Shown piece after piece: positions 49,665 through 58,360 of a DNA stretch of 64,000 nucleotides. The DNA comes from Myxococcus qinghaiensis. GTDB lineage: Bacteria; Myxococcota; Myxococcia; Myxococcales; Myxococcaceae. The translations under genes and the position numbers were made by a program. Below the pieces are notes generated by a model, which saw only the letters and a program-made list of their open reading frames with translations, made no database searches and was not told the origin of the DNA. Position 1 is the stretch's first letter; every line of letters starts with the position of its first letter. The stretch is from assembly GCF_024198215.1 (NCBI RefSeq), contig NZ_JAKCFA010000024.1, forward strand, positions 62,001 to 126,000. The letters are read 5' to 3'.

Positions 49665-50900
49665 GTGGCTGAGAAGAGGGGCACCTTGGGCGACGACCAC
49701 GACGACCTCCTGAACACCGGTGACGGAGGCATCACCTACTCGCAAAGAGACCACTCCAAGCGCGACACGGAGGATCAGCTCCGGCTGTTCATCTCGAGCG
49801 TCGTTGACTACGCCATCCTGACGCTGGACGAGCGCGGCCATATCGCGAGCTGGAACCCGGGGGCGGAGCGCATCAAGGGCTACCTGGCCGACGAAATCCT
49901 GGGCCAGCACTTCAGCGTCTTCTACCCCCCGGAGGACGTGGCCTGGGGCAAGCCCGCCTGGGAGCTGGAGTGCGCCATCCGGCTGGGCCGGTTCGAGGAC
50001 GAGGGCTGGCGCATCCGCAAGGACGGCTCGCGGTTCTGGGCCAACGTCGTCATCACCGCCCTCTTCGACGAGAGCGGGGAGCTGCGCGGCTTCGGCAAGG
50101 TGACGCGGGACTTCACCCAGCGCAAGCAGGCGGAGGAGACGCGGGAGCTGGAGCGGCTGCGCGAGGCGCTGCTCGCCCGCGACGAGTTCTTGTCCGTGGC
50201 CTCGCACGAGCTGAAGACGCCGCTCACGCCCCTCCAGTTGAAGCTGTCCTCCCTGCGCCGCCTCGCGGAGAGCAACCCGGAGGCGCTGCTGGCGGACGGG
50301 CGGCTCGTCCGGGAGTTGATTTCGGCGGGCGGGCAGGTGCGCAAGCTGGCCGACCTCATCGACGACCTGCTGGATGTCTCGCGCATCAGCGTGAGCCGGC
50401 TCCCGCTGGAGCCCGCGCGCCTGGACCTGGCCGCCCTGGTCCATGACGTGGCGACGCGCTACGGCGCCCAGGCCGCCGCCGCGGGGTGTCACCTGGACGT
50501 GGAGACGCCCCCTGGCGTGGAGGGGATGTGGGACCGGCGGCGGATGGACCAGGCCGTGACGAACCTGCTCACCAACGCCATCAAGTATGGCGCGGGAAAG
50601 CCCATCCTCCTGTGCCTGCGCGCCGATGACACGGTGGCCGTCCTCACCGTGAAGGACGAGGGAATCGGCATCGCGCCCACCCAGCAGCAGCGCATCTTCG
50701 AGCGCTTCGTGCGCGCCGTCTCCGAGCGCAACTACGGAGGCATGGGCCTGGGCCTCTTCATCACCCAGCAGATTGTCGAGGCCCACGGCGGGAGCATCCA
50801 CGTGGAGAGCGAGCCGGGGAAGGGCTCGGCCTTCACCTTCAAGGTGCCGAGGACGGCGATGACGCCCGGCAACCCGACCGCGTCGATTCCCCACGCCTGA
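49665..50900 (+). CDS. Orphan PAS-domain soluble histidine kinase
   Basis: 411 residues from the GTG at 49665; a TTG at 49686 with GAGGGG five bases upstream is an equally good start. There is no membrane segment. Residues ~40-155 form a PAS domain (VVDYAILTLDERGHIASWNPGAERIKGY, DGSRFWANVVITALFDESGEL, in pieces), typical of phytochrome-like PAS sensors. The core has LSVASHELKTPLTPLQLKL (His box), AVTNLLTNAIKYG (N box), DEGIGIAP and GGMGLGLFI. It has no adjacent response regulator, as is frequent in Myxococcus. A bidirectional hairpin follows. Confidence 0.92.
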   Translation: MAEKRGTLGDDHDDLLNTGDGGITYSQRDHSKRDTEDQLRLFISSVVDYAILTLDERGHIASWNPGAERIKGYLADEILGQHFSVFYPPEDVAWGKPAWELECAIRLGRFEDEGWRIRKDGSRFWANVVITALFDESGELRGFGKVTRDFTQRKQAEETRELERLREALLARDEFLSVASHELKTPLTPLQLKLSSLRRLAESNPEALLADGRLVRELISAGGQVRKLADLIDDLLDVSRISVSRLPLEPARLDLAALVHDVATRYGAQAAAAGCHLDVETPPGVEGMWDRRRMDQAVTNLLTNAIKYGAGKPILLCLRADDTVAVLTVKDEGIGIAPTQQQRIFERFVRAVSERNYGGMGLGLFITQQIVEAHGGSIHVESEPGKGSAFTFKVPRTAMTPGNPTASIPHA

Positions 50901-50910
50901 GCCCCGGGCA

Positions 50911-50936
50911 CGCCAGCCCGCGAATCGAGGCTGGCG
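50911..50936. terminator. Bidirectional hairpin between kinase and lipoprotein genes
   Basis: CGCCAGCC (50911-50918) and GGCTGGCG (50929-50936) form a perfect 8-bp stem with a 10-base loop, between two convergent genes ending at 50900 and 50962. Confidence 0.65.
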
Positions 50937-50961
50937 ACCCGTCCCGCTGTTGCCGGTGGGC

Positions 50962-52374
50962 CTACTGGAAGCTCACCTTGCCGTCGCGCTGGTAGCAGAC
51001 GTGCGCCGTGCCGTCCGTGGGGCGCACCGCCACGCTCGGACGCGAGCCCTCCTGCACCGTGCCCAGCTGGGTGTACGTCCAGTAGCCGCGCGCATCCGGG
51101 GTGATGAGCTCCAGCGTCGTCGCATGGCGCTGGGCGATGAAGAGCTTGCCTCCGCCGTAGGTCAGGTCGTTCGCGTCGTTCTCGAAGTCCACCGGCGAGG
51201 CGACCAGGGTGCTCGTCGTGAACGGGGCCTTCACCGTGAGGTCCTGCAGGGCGCTCCTGGTGCCGTCGAGGGCGCCGCTCGACAGGAGCAGCAGGTGCTG
51301 GCTCGGCCCCCAGACCGCGGAGAGCCACAGGGTGTTGTTCCGATTCACGCCCTCCAACTGGAAGATGTCCGTGGCCACGCCGGGCCGCACCCCCACGTAG
51401 GACTCCGTGCCGGAGCCCGGGCTGTAGGGGATGTACAGCGCGCCCGAGGCGTCGAAGTTCACGTCGCCCATGAGAATCGCGGTGTTGTGCTGGGCGATGC
51501 CCCAGGTGCCAGGCGCCGTCCGGGTGGCGACACGGACACCCGTCCCGAGCGAGCCATCGCTGAAGACGACGACGGGCTGCAGGCCCTGGTTCGGATTGAG
51601 CGCCACGCTGACGCGCGTGTAGGACGTGCGGTTGGCGGGGTCCACCTCCTCGCGCACCCAGCTGCCGTTGACGCGCGTGGCATAGGTCATCCGCCAGTTC
51701 GCCGCCGTCGTACCGGGCAGGCCGGGCCCCTTGAGGTAGACGACGTGCGGCGTCCCGCTCGCCACGTCCAGCGTCAGGGCGATGTTCCAGTTCAGGACGT
51801 AGGTGCCGCCGTTGTTGAAGCCCGGGCCGTCAATCTGCTCCGTCGTCCACGTGGTGCCATCCCACGTCGCGTACCACAGGCCCTTGTGCGTCTCGTTCGT
51901 GTAGACGAGGTGCCCCTTGCCGGCGGTGTCGAAGGCCAGCTCGCAGAGCACGCCCGTCACGTCCGGCCCGGCGTCAATCGCCGTCCCCGGCGCGACCGCG
52001 GCGGCTACCACGTTGAAGTTGAACAGGCCCTCCGCCGTCTTCCCCGACGTCGTCTCCACGGAGACGGACAGCGACGCGGTCCCCTCCTCCGGCAGCGTCC
52101 ACGTCACGCGCTCCGCCTCGGCCGCGACAGCGCCCGCGTTGGCGCTCCAGCGCACCGCCTTGAAGGACTCCCCCGAGGCGGTGACCTTGAAGCGCTCCTG
52201 CGTCCCCTCCACATAGGGGCCCTCGCCGCCCTCACGCTCGATGAGCAGCACCACCGTGCCGGGAGGACCGTGCGAGTCGATGACCTCCGCCTTCTTCTGC
52301 GCACCGTCACACGCGGCGAGCAGGGACACACCACTCACCAGGAGGCACCAGGAAACAACGACCTTCTTCAGCAT
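50962..52374 (-). CDS. Lipoprotein with propeller-like repeats, unknown function
   Basis: 470 residues from the ATG at 52374. LLAAC gives acylated Cys22. Residues ~40-120 form an Ig-like domain (FKVTASGESFKAVRWSANAG, then VTWTLPEEGTASLSVSVET). The rest has repeats such as GLWYATWDGTTWTTEQI, MTYATRVNGSWVREEV and VRVATRTAPGTWGIAQHN, resembling blades of a six- or seven-bladed propeller seen in many myxobacterial lipoproteins. No catalytic motif is visible. A binding role in the outer membrane or periplasm is the default inference. Confidence 0.8.
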   Translation of the reverse strand: MLKKVVVSWCLLVSGVSLLAACDGAQKKAEVIDSHGPPGTVVLLIEREGGEGPYVEGTQERFKVTASGESFKAVRWSANAGAVAAEAERVTWTLPEEGTASLSVSVETTSGKTAEGLFNFNVVAAAVAPGTAIDAGPDVTGVLCELAFDTAGKGHLVYTNETHKGLWYATWDGTTWTTEQIDGPGFNNGGTYVLNWNIALTLDVASGTPHVVYLKGPGLPGTTAANWRMTYATRVNGSWVREEVDPANRTSYTRVSVALNPNQGLQPVVVFSDGSLGTGVRVATRTAPGTWGIAQHNTAILMGDVNFDASGALYIPYSPGSGTESYVGVRPGVATDIFQLEGVNRNNTLWLSAVWGPSQHLLLLSSGALDGTRSALQDLTVKAPFTTSTLVASPVDFENDANDLTYGGGKLFIAQRHATTLELITPDARGYWTYTQLGTVQEGSRPSVAVRPTDGTAHVCYQRDGKVSFQ

Positions 52375-52513
52375 GATTCGGACTCCCGTTGATGAGGACC
52401 GGCGCGCGACAGGCACGCCGGACCGGAGCCGCGACGGCTCCACTCACCGCATCAACGGGTGTGCTCCAGGAATGTCTTACGAAAAGCGAGACATGGCGGC
52501 GAAAACACCCGGC

Positions 52514-54460
52514 TCAAGGAGCTCCCTGGGCCTGCTGCCCCGGAGGAAGGCGCCGTCCCGTGGGAGTGGGGATTGCCGCCTGGGTGTGGTCCACGAAGAG
52601 CAGCCCGTCATACGCCCCGGCGGCCCGGACGACCCGGGGCTGGATGTCCTTGCTGAAGACGGCCCCGTAATTGCGCGTGTACCGGGGCTGCACGAAGAAA
52701 TCAGACACGCTGCCTTCCTGGGGAAGGCCTCGCAAATCCAGGGCGAACGCCGACACCTGTGCCCGCGCGAGGGTTCCATCGAGCCAGCCGATTTCCGCGG
52801 GCGGGACGGTGTGGGGAATGACGCCCCGTCGCGGCTCGTTCGGCTCGCTCGGCAGGTGCACGGCCTGGAAGGAGCCCTGGTTGAAGACGAAGCCAAAGAC
52901 ATACATCCGTGAGCCCAGGGCCTCGCGCAGATGCTGGCCCATGGACAGAGAGCCGCCACGGTCCGAGGTGCCGACATGGCCGTTGTGCGCCCAGAGCACC
53001 ATCCGGGCCTCAGGGCCTTCGTGCTCCAGAACCCAGCGCGCGTTCTCCGCCATCGCCCGGTCCCTGAGGTCATTGCTCGAAAGCGGGGCCACGACAACCT
53101 CGGCGAGCTGGCCCAGCACGCGCGCGTGGCGGGCTGCCAGGGCCCGGGCATTCTCCGAGCGCTTCCGGACGGGCAGCCGCCGCAAGCGGGCGTCGACCTC
53201 CGCGACGAGTCCGGCGAGTTGCTTCCCGGTCTCCACCGAGCGCGCCTCGGGGCCCTTCTTCTCGTCGAGGAACGGCGCCATGGGTCCGAGCAGGCGCTGG
53301 TGGAAGGCTGGGTCCTCCTGCTCGAAGAAGTCGACGAGGGCCCGCGCGGAGGCAGCGGTGCCCTGCATGTCCACGCCGTAGAACTTGAGCTTCCTCGGAT
53401 GGCTCGGGTCCGCGTTGTAGGCCCGCATCCACCGGATGAGGGCCAGCACCTCCTCGGTGTCCCAGGTCCAGAAGCCCAGGCCCGCGAGTCCCTTCGCCGG
53501 GTCCCCCTTGCCGGTGAGGACGTACTCGTTGAGCGCGAGCGAGTCTCCAAAGCTGGCTTCGATGGCGAAGACGGTGAAGCCCATTTCCGTGGCGAGGAAC
53601 TCCAGCATCCGGTGCTTGAGCTGGAAGAACTCGCGGGTGCCGTGGGTCGCCTCCCCCAGGGCGACGACGCGGGCTCCGCCGAGCACCTGCTTCAGCGGCT
53701 GCAGGTCGGCGAACCCATGGCCCGCCTCCACGGTGGCGAGAGGCACCAGCGACTGCTTCACCCACGACACGACCTCCGCGGAGGGCGGCGAGCTCTCGGG
53801 CAGCGGCCGCAGGGTGAAGTCCAGGTCCGTCACCGACCTCTCGGCGGAGACCTGCAGGTCTCGCCCGGTGGGCATGAAGCCCTCGGAGAGGAGGGCCACC
53901 CCATACCCGCCGACGGGCAGGGCCACCTCATAGGCCCCGCGCGCATCCGCCTGGACGTAGAGCATGTCCCCCAGGAAGTCGCTGTAGCGGCCCAGGTGCA
54001 GCCAGGCGCCCGCGACGGGCTTGCCCGACTCCGACTTCACGACGCCCCGGAGGACGTGCGCGGAGGGGGCGAGCACCACCTCGAGTCGACGCGGGGAAGC
54101 GCCTGCCGCGAGCTTCACGTCCATGAGGAAGGCCGCCTCGTGGCCCGTCGCGCTGACGGTGAGGCCGTACTCACCAGGAGGCAGGCCGTCGAAGTGGAAG
54201 CGGCCATCCGGCCCCGTGCGCATGCGGGCCGCGGGAGGTGAGCGGTCCGGATTCCAGTCCTCACGCGCGGGAATGAGCGCGACCACCGCGCCCTCCACGG
54301 GTGTGTGAGCAGCGCTCTGGACCTGGCCCTCCACCGTGGCGGTCGTCACGGCGGGGGCCACCTTGTCGACGGGAGCGGCCGCAGGAGAGGGAACACGCGG
54401 AGCGCCGGAGCTGGCGCACGCGAGTGGAAGCACGAGCCACAACAGACGAAGGACTTTCAC
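52514..54460 (-). CDS. Lipoprotein of the erythromycin-esterase fold with CarboxypepD_reg domains
   Basis: 648 residues from a GTG at 54460, with GAGG five bases upstream. The signal ends LPLAC (Cys15). Two carboxypeptidase-regulatory-like beta-sandwiches follow (VEGQVQSAAHTPVEGAVVAL and VLRGVVKSESGKPVAGAWL). The EreA/EreB-like domain begins near residue 260: VVALGEATHGTREFFQLKHR with the catalytic Glu and His, MGFTVFAIEASFGDSLALNE, and MVLWAHNGHVGTSDRGG. EreA/EreB are cytoplasmic macrolide esterases. This protein is exported, so the substrate may be different; resistance to macrolides is not shown. Confidence 0.88.
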   Translation of the reverse strand: MKVLRLLWLVLPLACASSGAPRVPSPAAAPVDKVAPAVTTATVEGQVQSAAHTPVEGAVVALIPAREDWNPDRSPPAARMRTGPDGRFHFDGLPPGEYGLTVSATGHEAAFLMDVKLAAGASPRRLEVVLAPSAHVLRGVVKSESGKPVAGAWLHLGRYSDFLGDMLYVQADARGAYEVALPVGGYGVALLSEGFMPTGRDLQVSAERSVTDLDFTLRPLPESSPPSAEVVSWVKQSLVPLATVEAGHGFADLQPLKQVLGGARVVALGEATHGTREFFQLKHRMLEFLATEMGFTVFAIEASFGDSLALNEYVLTGKGDPAKGLAGLGFWTWDTEEVLALIRWMRAYNADPSHPRKLKFYGVDMQGTAASARALVDFFEQEDPAFHQRLLGPMAPFLDEKKGPEARSVETGKQLAGLVAEVDARLRRLPVRKRSENARALAARHARVLGQLAEVVVAPLSSNDLRDRAMAENARWVLEHEGPEARMVLWAHNGHVGTSDRGGSLSMGQHLREALGSRMYVFGFVFNQGSFQAVHLPSEPNEPRRGVIPHTVPPAEIGWLDGTLARAQVSAFALDLRGLPQEGSVSDFFVQPRYTRNYGAVFSKDIQPRVVRAAGAYDGLLFVDHTQAAIPTPTGRRLPPGQQAQGAP

Positions 54461-54501
54461 GCGGACCTCGGGGTGGACGACGGGTGCTCGGCCGGGACGC
54501 A

Positions 54502-54520
54502 CCGGGCCTGGAAGGCCCGG
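54502..54520 (-). terminator. GC hairpin downstream of the BlaR1-like gene
   Basis: CCGGGCC (54502-54508) and GGCCCGG (54514-54520), a 7-bp stem with a 5-base loop. A nearer small hairpin GGGAGC-CAC-GCTCCC lies at 54637-54651, 43 bases past the stop. Either could end the blaI/blaR1-like transcript. Confidence 0.5.
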
Positions 54521-54693
54521 CACATCCGCCGTGAAGGGACATCGGAATGGAGGGGGCGATGCGCCCACCTGGCATCGGCGCGCTCACCCCGAAGGCGGCG
54601 GCGCTCACGTGCTCGGGAGGGAACGGAGCCGAAGCGGGGAGCCACGCTCCCACGCTCCAGCGTCCGGGTGTCGCGGACCGTCGACGGCGAACG

Positions 54694-56307
54694 CTACGGC
54701 GAGACGTTCTCCTGGTAGTCGCTTGGGATGACGAAGCGCGTGGCGTCCGGTTCGATGAACTGGATGTTGGAGACGCGCAGGGTGCCGAAGAGGTCGGACT
54801 CCTCGCGGATGGCGTAGCCCAGCTCCGCGTCCACCCACTGCGTCACCGTGTCGTGCGGCGCATGGACGCGGCGCCACCGGCGCGTGAGTCGTCCCTCCAC
54901 GACCTCCTCCCCCTGGAGCTGGCAGTCCGTCTGACGCTCCGAGCAGCCGCCCGGAAGGTGCAGCGGCAGCCCCAGGTCTCCCGGATGGGGCATCACGTAG
55001 TAGTCGCGCTCCCTGACATCCAGGGACACCCGCTCCCGGCTGTTGACGTCATAGAGCATCACCAGTCGGGCACGGCCATTCTCGGCCTCCAGGCGGATGC
55101 GACCGCAGCGGGAGACGGAGATGCGGTTGCGGATGGTCCTCCCACCGCTCTCGTGGGTCGTGATGGCGGTGAAGTCCTTCGGGTAGACAGCCCGCGAGCA
55201 CACCGCCGCCGAGAGCCCGGCCCTCGGCTGCGCGGGTGTGGACAGCGGTTCGGGCACCTCCCACGCCCAGGCCGCGCCGGAGGCCACCAGCACCGCGAGC
55301 ACCACGCCGACACGGCCGGCCAGTCGCGCCTTGCGAGGCACCTCGCGCCGTGGCGCCTGCCCGAGCATCCGCCGCACCCGCTCCGCCAGGGGCTGGGTGC
55401 CCGCGCCCAGCGCCACCACCGGGCCCTCCTGCCGCAGCTCCTCCAGCCCCAACAGCGCGCTGGAGTACAGCCGCGCGTTGCCGCAGAAGCCGACCGCCGC
55501 GTCATCACAGCAGTGCTCGCGCTCCAGCCGCACCTGGGCGGACAACCAGCGGGCCGCGGGGTGGAAGAAGAACAGCACCTCCACCAGGGACTGCACGAAG
55601 TTGACGACGGTGTCGTGGCGCCGCACGTGGGTCAGCTCGTGCGCCAGCACTGCTTCCAGCTGCGCCGGGGAGAGCCGCTCACGCATGCCGCGCGGGAGCA
55701 CGAGCACCGGGCGCACCACCCCCAACACCAGCGGAGACGGCGCGAAGGCGGACTCCAGCACCTTCACCGCGCGACGCAGGCCCAGCTGCCCGGCGACGTG
55801 CGACACCAGCAGACTCAGCGCCGAGGAGGCGGGCGCCGCGGGCCGCACCAGCCGTCGCGTCAGCCGCCGCCAGCCCAGGACCAGGCGCAGCAATGCCACA
55901 CATGCGCCGCCGAGCCAGAGCCCGCCCAACACGAGGGGCCAGCGCGTGAGGAAGGACTCCGGCGCGGGCTCCGGCATCGCCCGGGAAGACGGGCTCGGCA
56001 GGGCGCCCCCCGCGAGCCGCTGGGAGTCCACGACGATGGACGTCGGGCGCTCGCTCTGCGCCGCCACCAGCGCCCGCGCCACGGGGGTGGAGGCCGGAGA
56101 GGACAGCACCAGCGTGGCCACGGGCGCGAGCACCAGCGCGGCCAAAGCCAGACACCCCACGGCATAACGCGCGCGCGCCGAGCGGTGCCGCAGCAACCAC
56201 AGCGCGACACCCGTGATGAGGACGATGACGCTCGTCTGCCACACGCCATGAGCCAGCCACAGGGCCACCGCGCGCCCCCACTCCTCCATCAGCCAGGCGG
56301 GGCTCAT
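54694..56307 (-). CDS. BlaR1/MecR1-type M56 membrane metallopeptidase
   Basis: 537 residues. Hydrophobic helices at ~20-40, ~48-70, ~125-150 and ~320-340 anchor it. The zinc site is AVLAHELTHVRRHD, with His223-Glu224 and His227, followed by REHCCDDAAV, which provides the third ligand, as in the M56 family. SPLVLGVVRPVLVLP is the P-x-x-x-G strand near the site. The C-terminal ~180 residues are extracytoplasmic, with four Cys and no penicillin-binding SxxK domain recognised, so the signal is probably not a beta-lactam. It overlaps the BlaI-like gene by four bases (ATGA) and should cleave that repressor on signal. Confidence 0.9.
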   Translation of the reverse strand: MSPAWLMEEWGRAVALWLAHGVWQTSVIVLITGVALWLLRHRSARARYAVGCLALAALVLAPVATLVLSSPASTPVARALVAAQSERPTSIVVDSQRLAGGALPSPSSRAMPEPAPESFLTRWPLVLGGLWLGGACVALLRLVLGWRRLTRRLVRPAAPASSALSLLVSHVAGQLGLRRAVKVLESAFAPSPLVLGVVRPVLVLPRGMRERLSPAQLEAVLAHELTHVRRHDTVVNFVQSLVEVLFFFHPAARWLSAQVRLEREHCCDDAAVGFCGNARLYSSALLGLEELRQEGPVVALGAGTQPLAERVRRMLGQAPRREVPRKARLAGRVGVVLAVLVASGAAWAWEVPEPLSTPAQPRAGLSAAVCSRAVYPKDFTAITTHESGGRTIRNRISVSRCGRIRLEAENGRARLVMLYDVNSRERVSLDVRERDYYVMPHPGDLGLPLHLPGGCSERQTDCQLQGEEVVEGRLTRRWRRVHAPHDTVTQWVDAELGYAIREESDLFGTLRVSNIQFIEPDATRFVIPSDYQENVSP

Positions 56308-56693
56308 CGCTTGCTCCCCTTGTCCTCATCCAGCAGCCGGCGAAGGTCTTCCAGTTCCTCCTTCGAGGCGGGCTTGAGCGACAGCGCCTGCACGGCGAGC
56401 GCGCCCGAGGAGCCGCCGAAGACGCGGTCCAGCAGGTCCTTCACCAGCTGGCGCTTGGTGCGGGCCTCCGCGACGCTCGCGGCGTACACGTGGCTGCGCG
56501 CGCTCTCGTCACGGCTCACCAGCCCCTTGGCCGACATCACCTGGAGCTGCTTGAGCGTGGTGGTGTAGCCCGCGCTCTTGCCGTCCTCGCGTCCGAGCGC
56601 CTCGTGCACGTCTCGCACGGTGCTCGGACCGCGCTTCCAGAGCACACCAAGGATGGCGAGCTCCACTTCCGTGGGAATGGCATCCGTCGTCAT
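56304..56693 (-). CDS. BlaI/MecI-family repressor
   Basis: 129 residues from the ATG at 56693. IPTEVELAILGVLWKRGPSTVRDVHEAL is the winged helix, and AGYTTTLKQLQVMSAKGLVSRD is the recognition helix and wing, typical of BlaI. The C-terminal helix pair (AVQALSLKPASKEELEDLRRLL) forms the dimer. The start is fixed by the promoter just upstream; an in-frame ATG at 56714 lies upstream of the -10 element. It is probably autoregulated by the dyad at 56704-56719. It should be inactivated by the membrane peptidase encoded next. Confidence 0.93.
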   Translation of the reverse strand: MTTDAIPTEVELAILGVLWKRGPSTVRDVHEALGREDGKSAGYTTTLKQLQVMSAKGLVSRDESARSHVYAASVAEARTKRQLVKDLLDRVFGGSSGALAVQALSLKPASKEELEDLRRLLDEDKGSKR

Positions 56694-56699
56694 GCGGCC

Positions 56700-56728
56700 A
56701 AAGTACGACTGCAATCGTATGTTGTCAA
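56700..56728 (-). promoter_or_regulatory. TTGACA promoter of the blaI-like operon
   Basis: On the minus strand TTGACA (56728-56723) is followed, after exactly 17 bases, by TACTTT (56705-56700). The -35 is a perfect sigma-70 match; the -10 agrees at three of six positions. The predicted transcription start, about seven bases on, coincides with the A of the ATG at 56693, and no Shine-Dalgarno is present. The mRNA may be leaderless. Confidence 0.65.
56704..56719. promoter_or_regulatory. 16-bp BlaI-type operator within the promoter spacer
   Basis: TACGACTGCAATCGTA is a near-perfect palindrome (14 of 16 positions symmetric, centre TGCA), with the 16-bp TAC...GTA form of BlaI/MecI operators. It occupies most of the spacer between -35 and -10. 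A second, perfect palindrome ACGACG-AG-CGTCGT lies at 56728-56741, just upstream of the -35, and the outer arms AAGTACGAC (56701-56709) and GTCGTACTT (56737-56745) are also inverted repeats of each other. Confidence 0.75.
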
Positions 56729-56753
56729 CGACGAGCGTCGTACTTCGTCACCG

Positions 56754-58286
56754 CTACCCCGTGGCGCGCTCCGTGCCGGGGCTCTTCGCACCCTGCCCCC
56801 AGCCCGACACGCAGCCCAGGTCATGCTCGCGCGCGAAGGCCTCCAGTCCGCGCTGATGCTCCGGGGTGAACTCCCTGCCATCCGGGTGGCGGCCGAACAA
56901 AGGACAGGCGCCCAGCCGCCGCCAGACCCTGTCCGAATCCCATTGAGGGAAGGCCGCGGCGACATGCGCGTGCATGCCCCGCAGCGCATGCAGACAGCAC
57001 TCGAGGACGTCCGAAGGCGCCGAAGGTCCGAACTCCATCATCCGCCCATTGATGAGCGCCGGTTCGAGGCCCGCGGAGGACAGCCGCTGGAGGAACCTCA
57101 CGCCCCCGTCGTTGAACCCGGCCAGTGCGCCCGGCGCACCTGCGACGGGCAGCGTGTAGGAGAGCTTCAACGTGGGATGGACGCAGAGCAGCTGGGAGAG
57201 GGCCGCCAGGTGCCGCACCTGGCCCTCGTCGTCGTGGAGGAAGGCGCCCTCGAAGGCGAAGTCCAGGTGGCGCACGCCGTAGTTGCGCAAGACGGCCGCG
57301 TAGGTCGTGACGAGCCTGGACACGTCCGTCTCCACGGCTTCGAGGGGCACGTTGGACGCACCGCCAAAGGACAGCACCACCGTGCCGCCGCCGCGCCGGA
57401 AGTCGTCCAAATCCAACTTGCCGTAGTCGGAGACCGTCGCGTCCCCCGCGTACGTCTGGCCATCCTCCGAGTCCACGAGCAGGGTGCTTCCGCCCCAGGA
57501 CGCCGACCTGTCACCGGCCGGCCGCACGGCGAGGAAGCCGAGGAAGACGCCGTCGAGGCCGGACTGCCTTGCGTACGCGGACACGCGAGGCGTGGGCCAC
57601 GCCGTGTAGTCCACGAAGGGAGCCCGGGGCACGTCCCAGTCCCCCGCGTCCGGCAGCGCCGCCGCCGTGCGGACCTTCACGACTTCCGAGGGCGCCGAGG
57701 CGTTGTCGGCCAGGTCCAGCGCCACCACCGAGACTCGGTACTCGCACCCCGCTGACAAGCCCATCAAGGTGATGGCCGGCCGGCTCGTCATGAGCGTCCA
57801 GGCCTCGCCACCGCCCTGCTTCGAGTACGTCACGCGATAGCCCGCGACGGCGACGTTGTCCGTGGACGCGTCCCACCCCACGGTGATGAGCCGGGAGCCC
57901 ACCAGCGTGGCGTGCACCCGCTTGGGCGTCGTGGGCGGCTCGGTGTCGAGCGGCGGGTCCGCGGGGCGCCCGTTGACGGTGAAGTCGAAGGGAAGCCGGC
58001 CCTGGGCCTGGCCCCGCACCGACAGCCGGAACTCGCTCGCGGCGCGCGGCGGGATGACGTTGCGCTCGGACACCAGGGTGCCGGACACAACCTCTCCGCT
58101 GCGACTCCAGACCAGGCCGTAGTTGTTCTGGAGGACCTGTCCCGCTCCCACCTTGAACGAGATGACGGGATTGACCACCACCTCGTCCGACAGGTTCAGC
58201 AACGTCACCTTGAAGGTCGACCACGAAGGTCTACCGCCCGACACCCACTCCGGGCGCGCCACCACCACCAACGTGTTTCCCACCAT
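56754..58286 (-). CDS. GH18-like protein with FN3 domain and altered catalytic motif
   Basis: 510 residues from the ATG at 58286. A longer 5' frame to 58427 would run through the hairpin at 58361-58395 and is rejected. Residues ~1-105 are a beta-sandwich (LVVVARPEWVSGG, VTLLNLSDEVVVNPVISFK in part), then one FN3 domain (PPTTPKRVHATLVG ... VTYSKQGGGEAWTLM). The GH18-like barrel starts near VDYTAWPTPRVSAYARQSGL, with VVLSFGGASNVPLE and VRHLDFAFEG. The latter should read DxDxE; here Asp342 and Glu346 remain but the middle Asp is Ala344. No signal peptide is visible. It could be a lectin-like pseudo-chitinase. Confidence 0.8.
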   Translation of the reverse strand: MVGNTLVVVARPEWVSGGRPSWSTFKVTLLNLSDEVVVNPVISFKVGAGQVLQNNYGLVWSRSGEVVSGTLVSERNVIPPRAASEFRLSVRGQAQGRLPFDFTVNGRPADPPLDTEPPTTPKRVHATLVGSRLITVGWDASTDNVAVAGYRVTYSKQGGGEAWTLMTSRPAITLMGLSAGCEYRVSVVALDLADNASAPSEVVKVRTAAALPDAGDWDVPRAPFVDYTAWPTPRVSAYARQSGLDGVFLGFLAVRPAGDRSASWGGSTLLVDSEDGQTYAGDATVSDYGKLDLDDFRRGGGTVVLSFGGASNVPLEAVETDVSRLVTTYAAVLRNYGVRHLDFAFEGAFLHDDEGQVRHLAALSQLLCVHPTLKLSYTLPVAGAPGALAGFNDGGVRFLQRLSSAGLEPALINGRMMEFGPSAPSDVLECCLHALRGMHAHVAAAFPQWDSDRVWRRLGACPLFGRHPDGREFTPEHQRGLEAFAREHDLGCVSGWGQGAKSPGTERATG

Positions 58287-58360
58287 GGCGACGGTTGTGC
58301 CGGATGCGGGGCGGGCACGACATTGCCCAGGGGTTCCTCCCCCTTGTCGCTCAAGTGACG

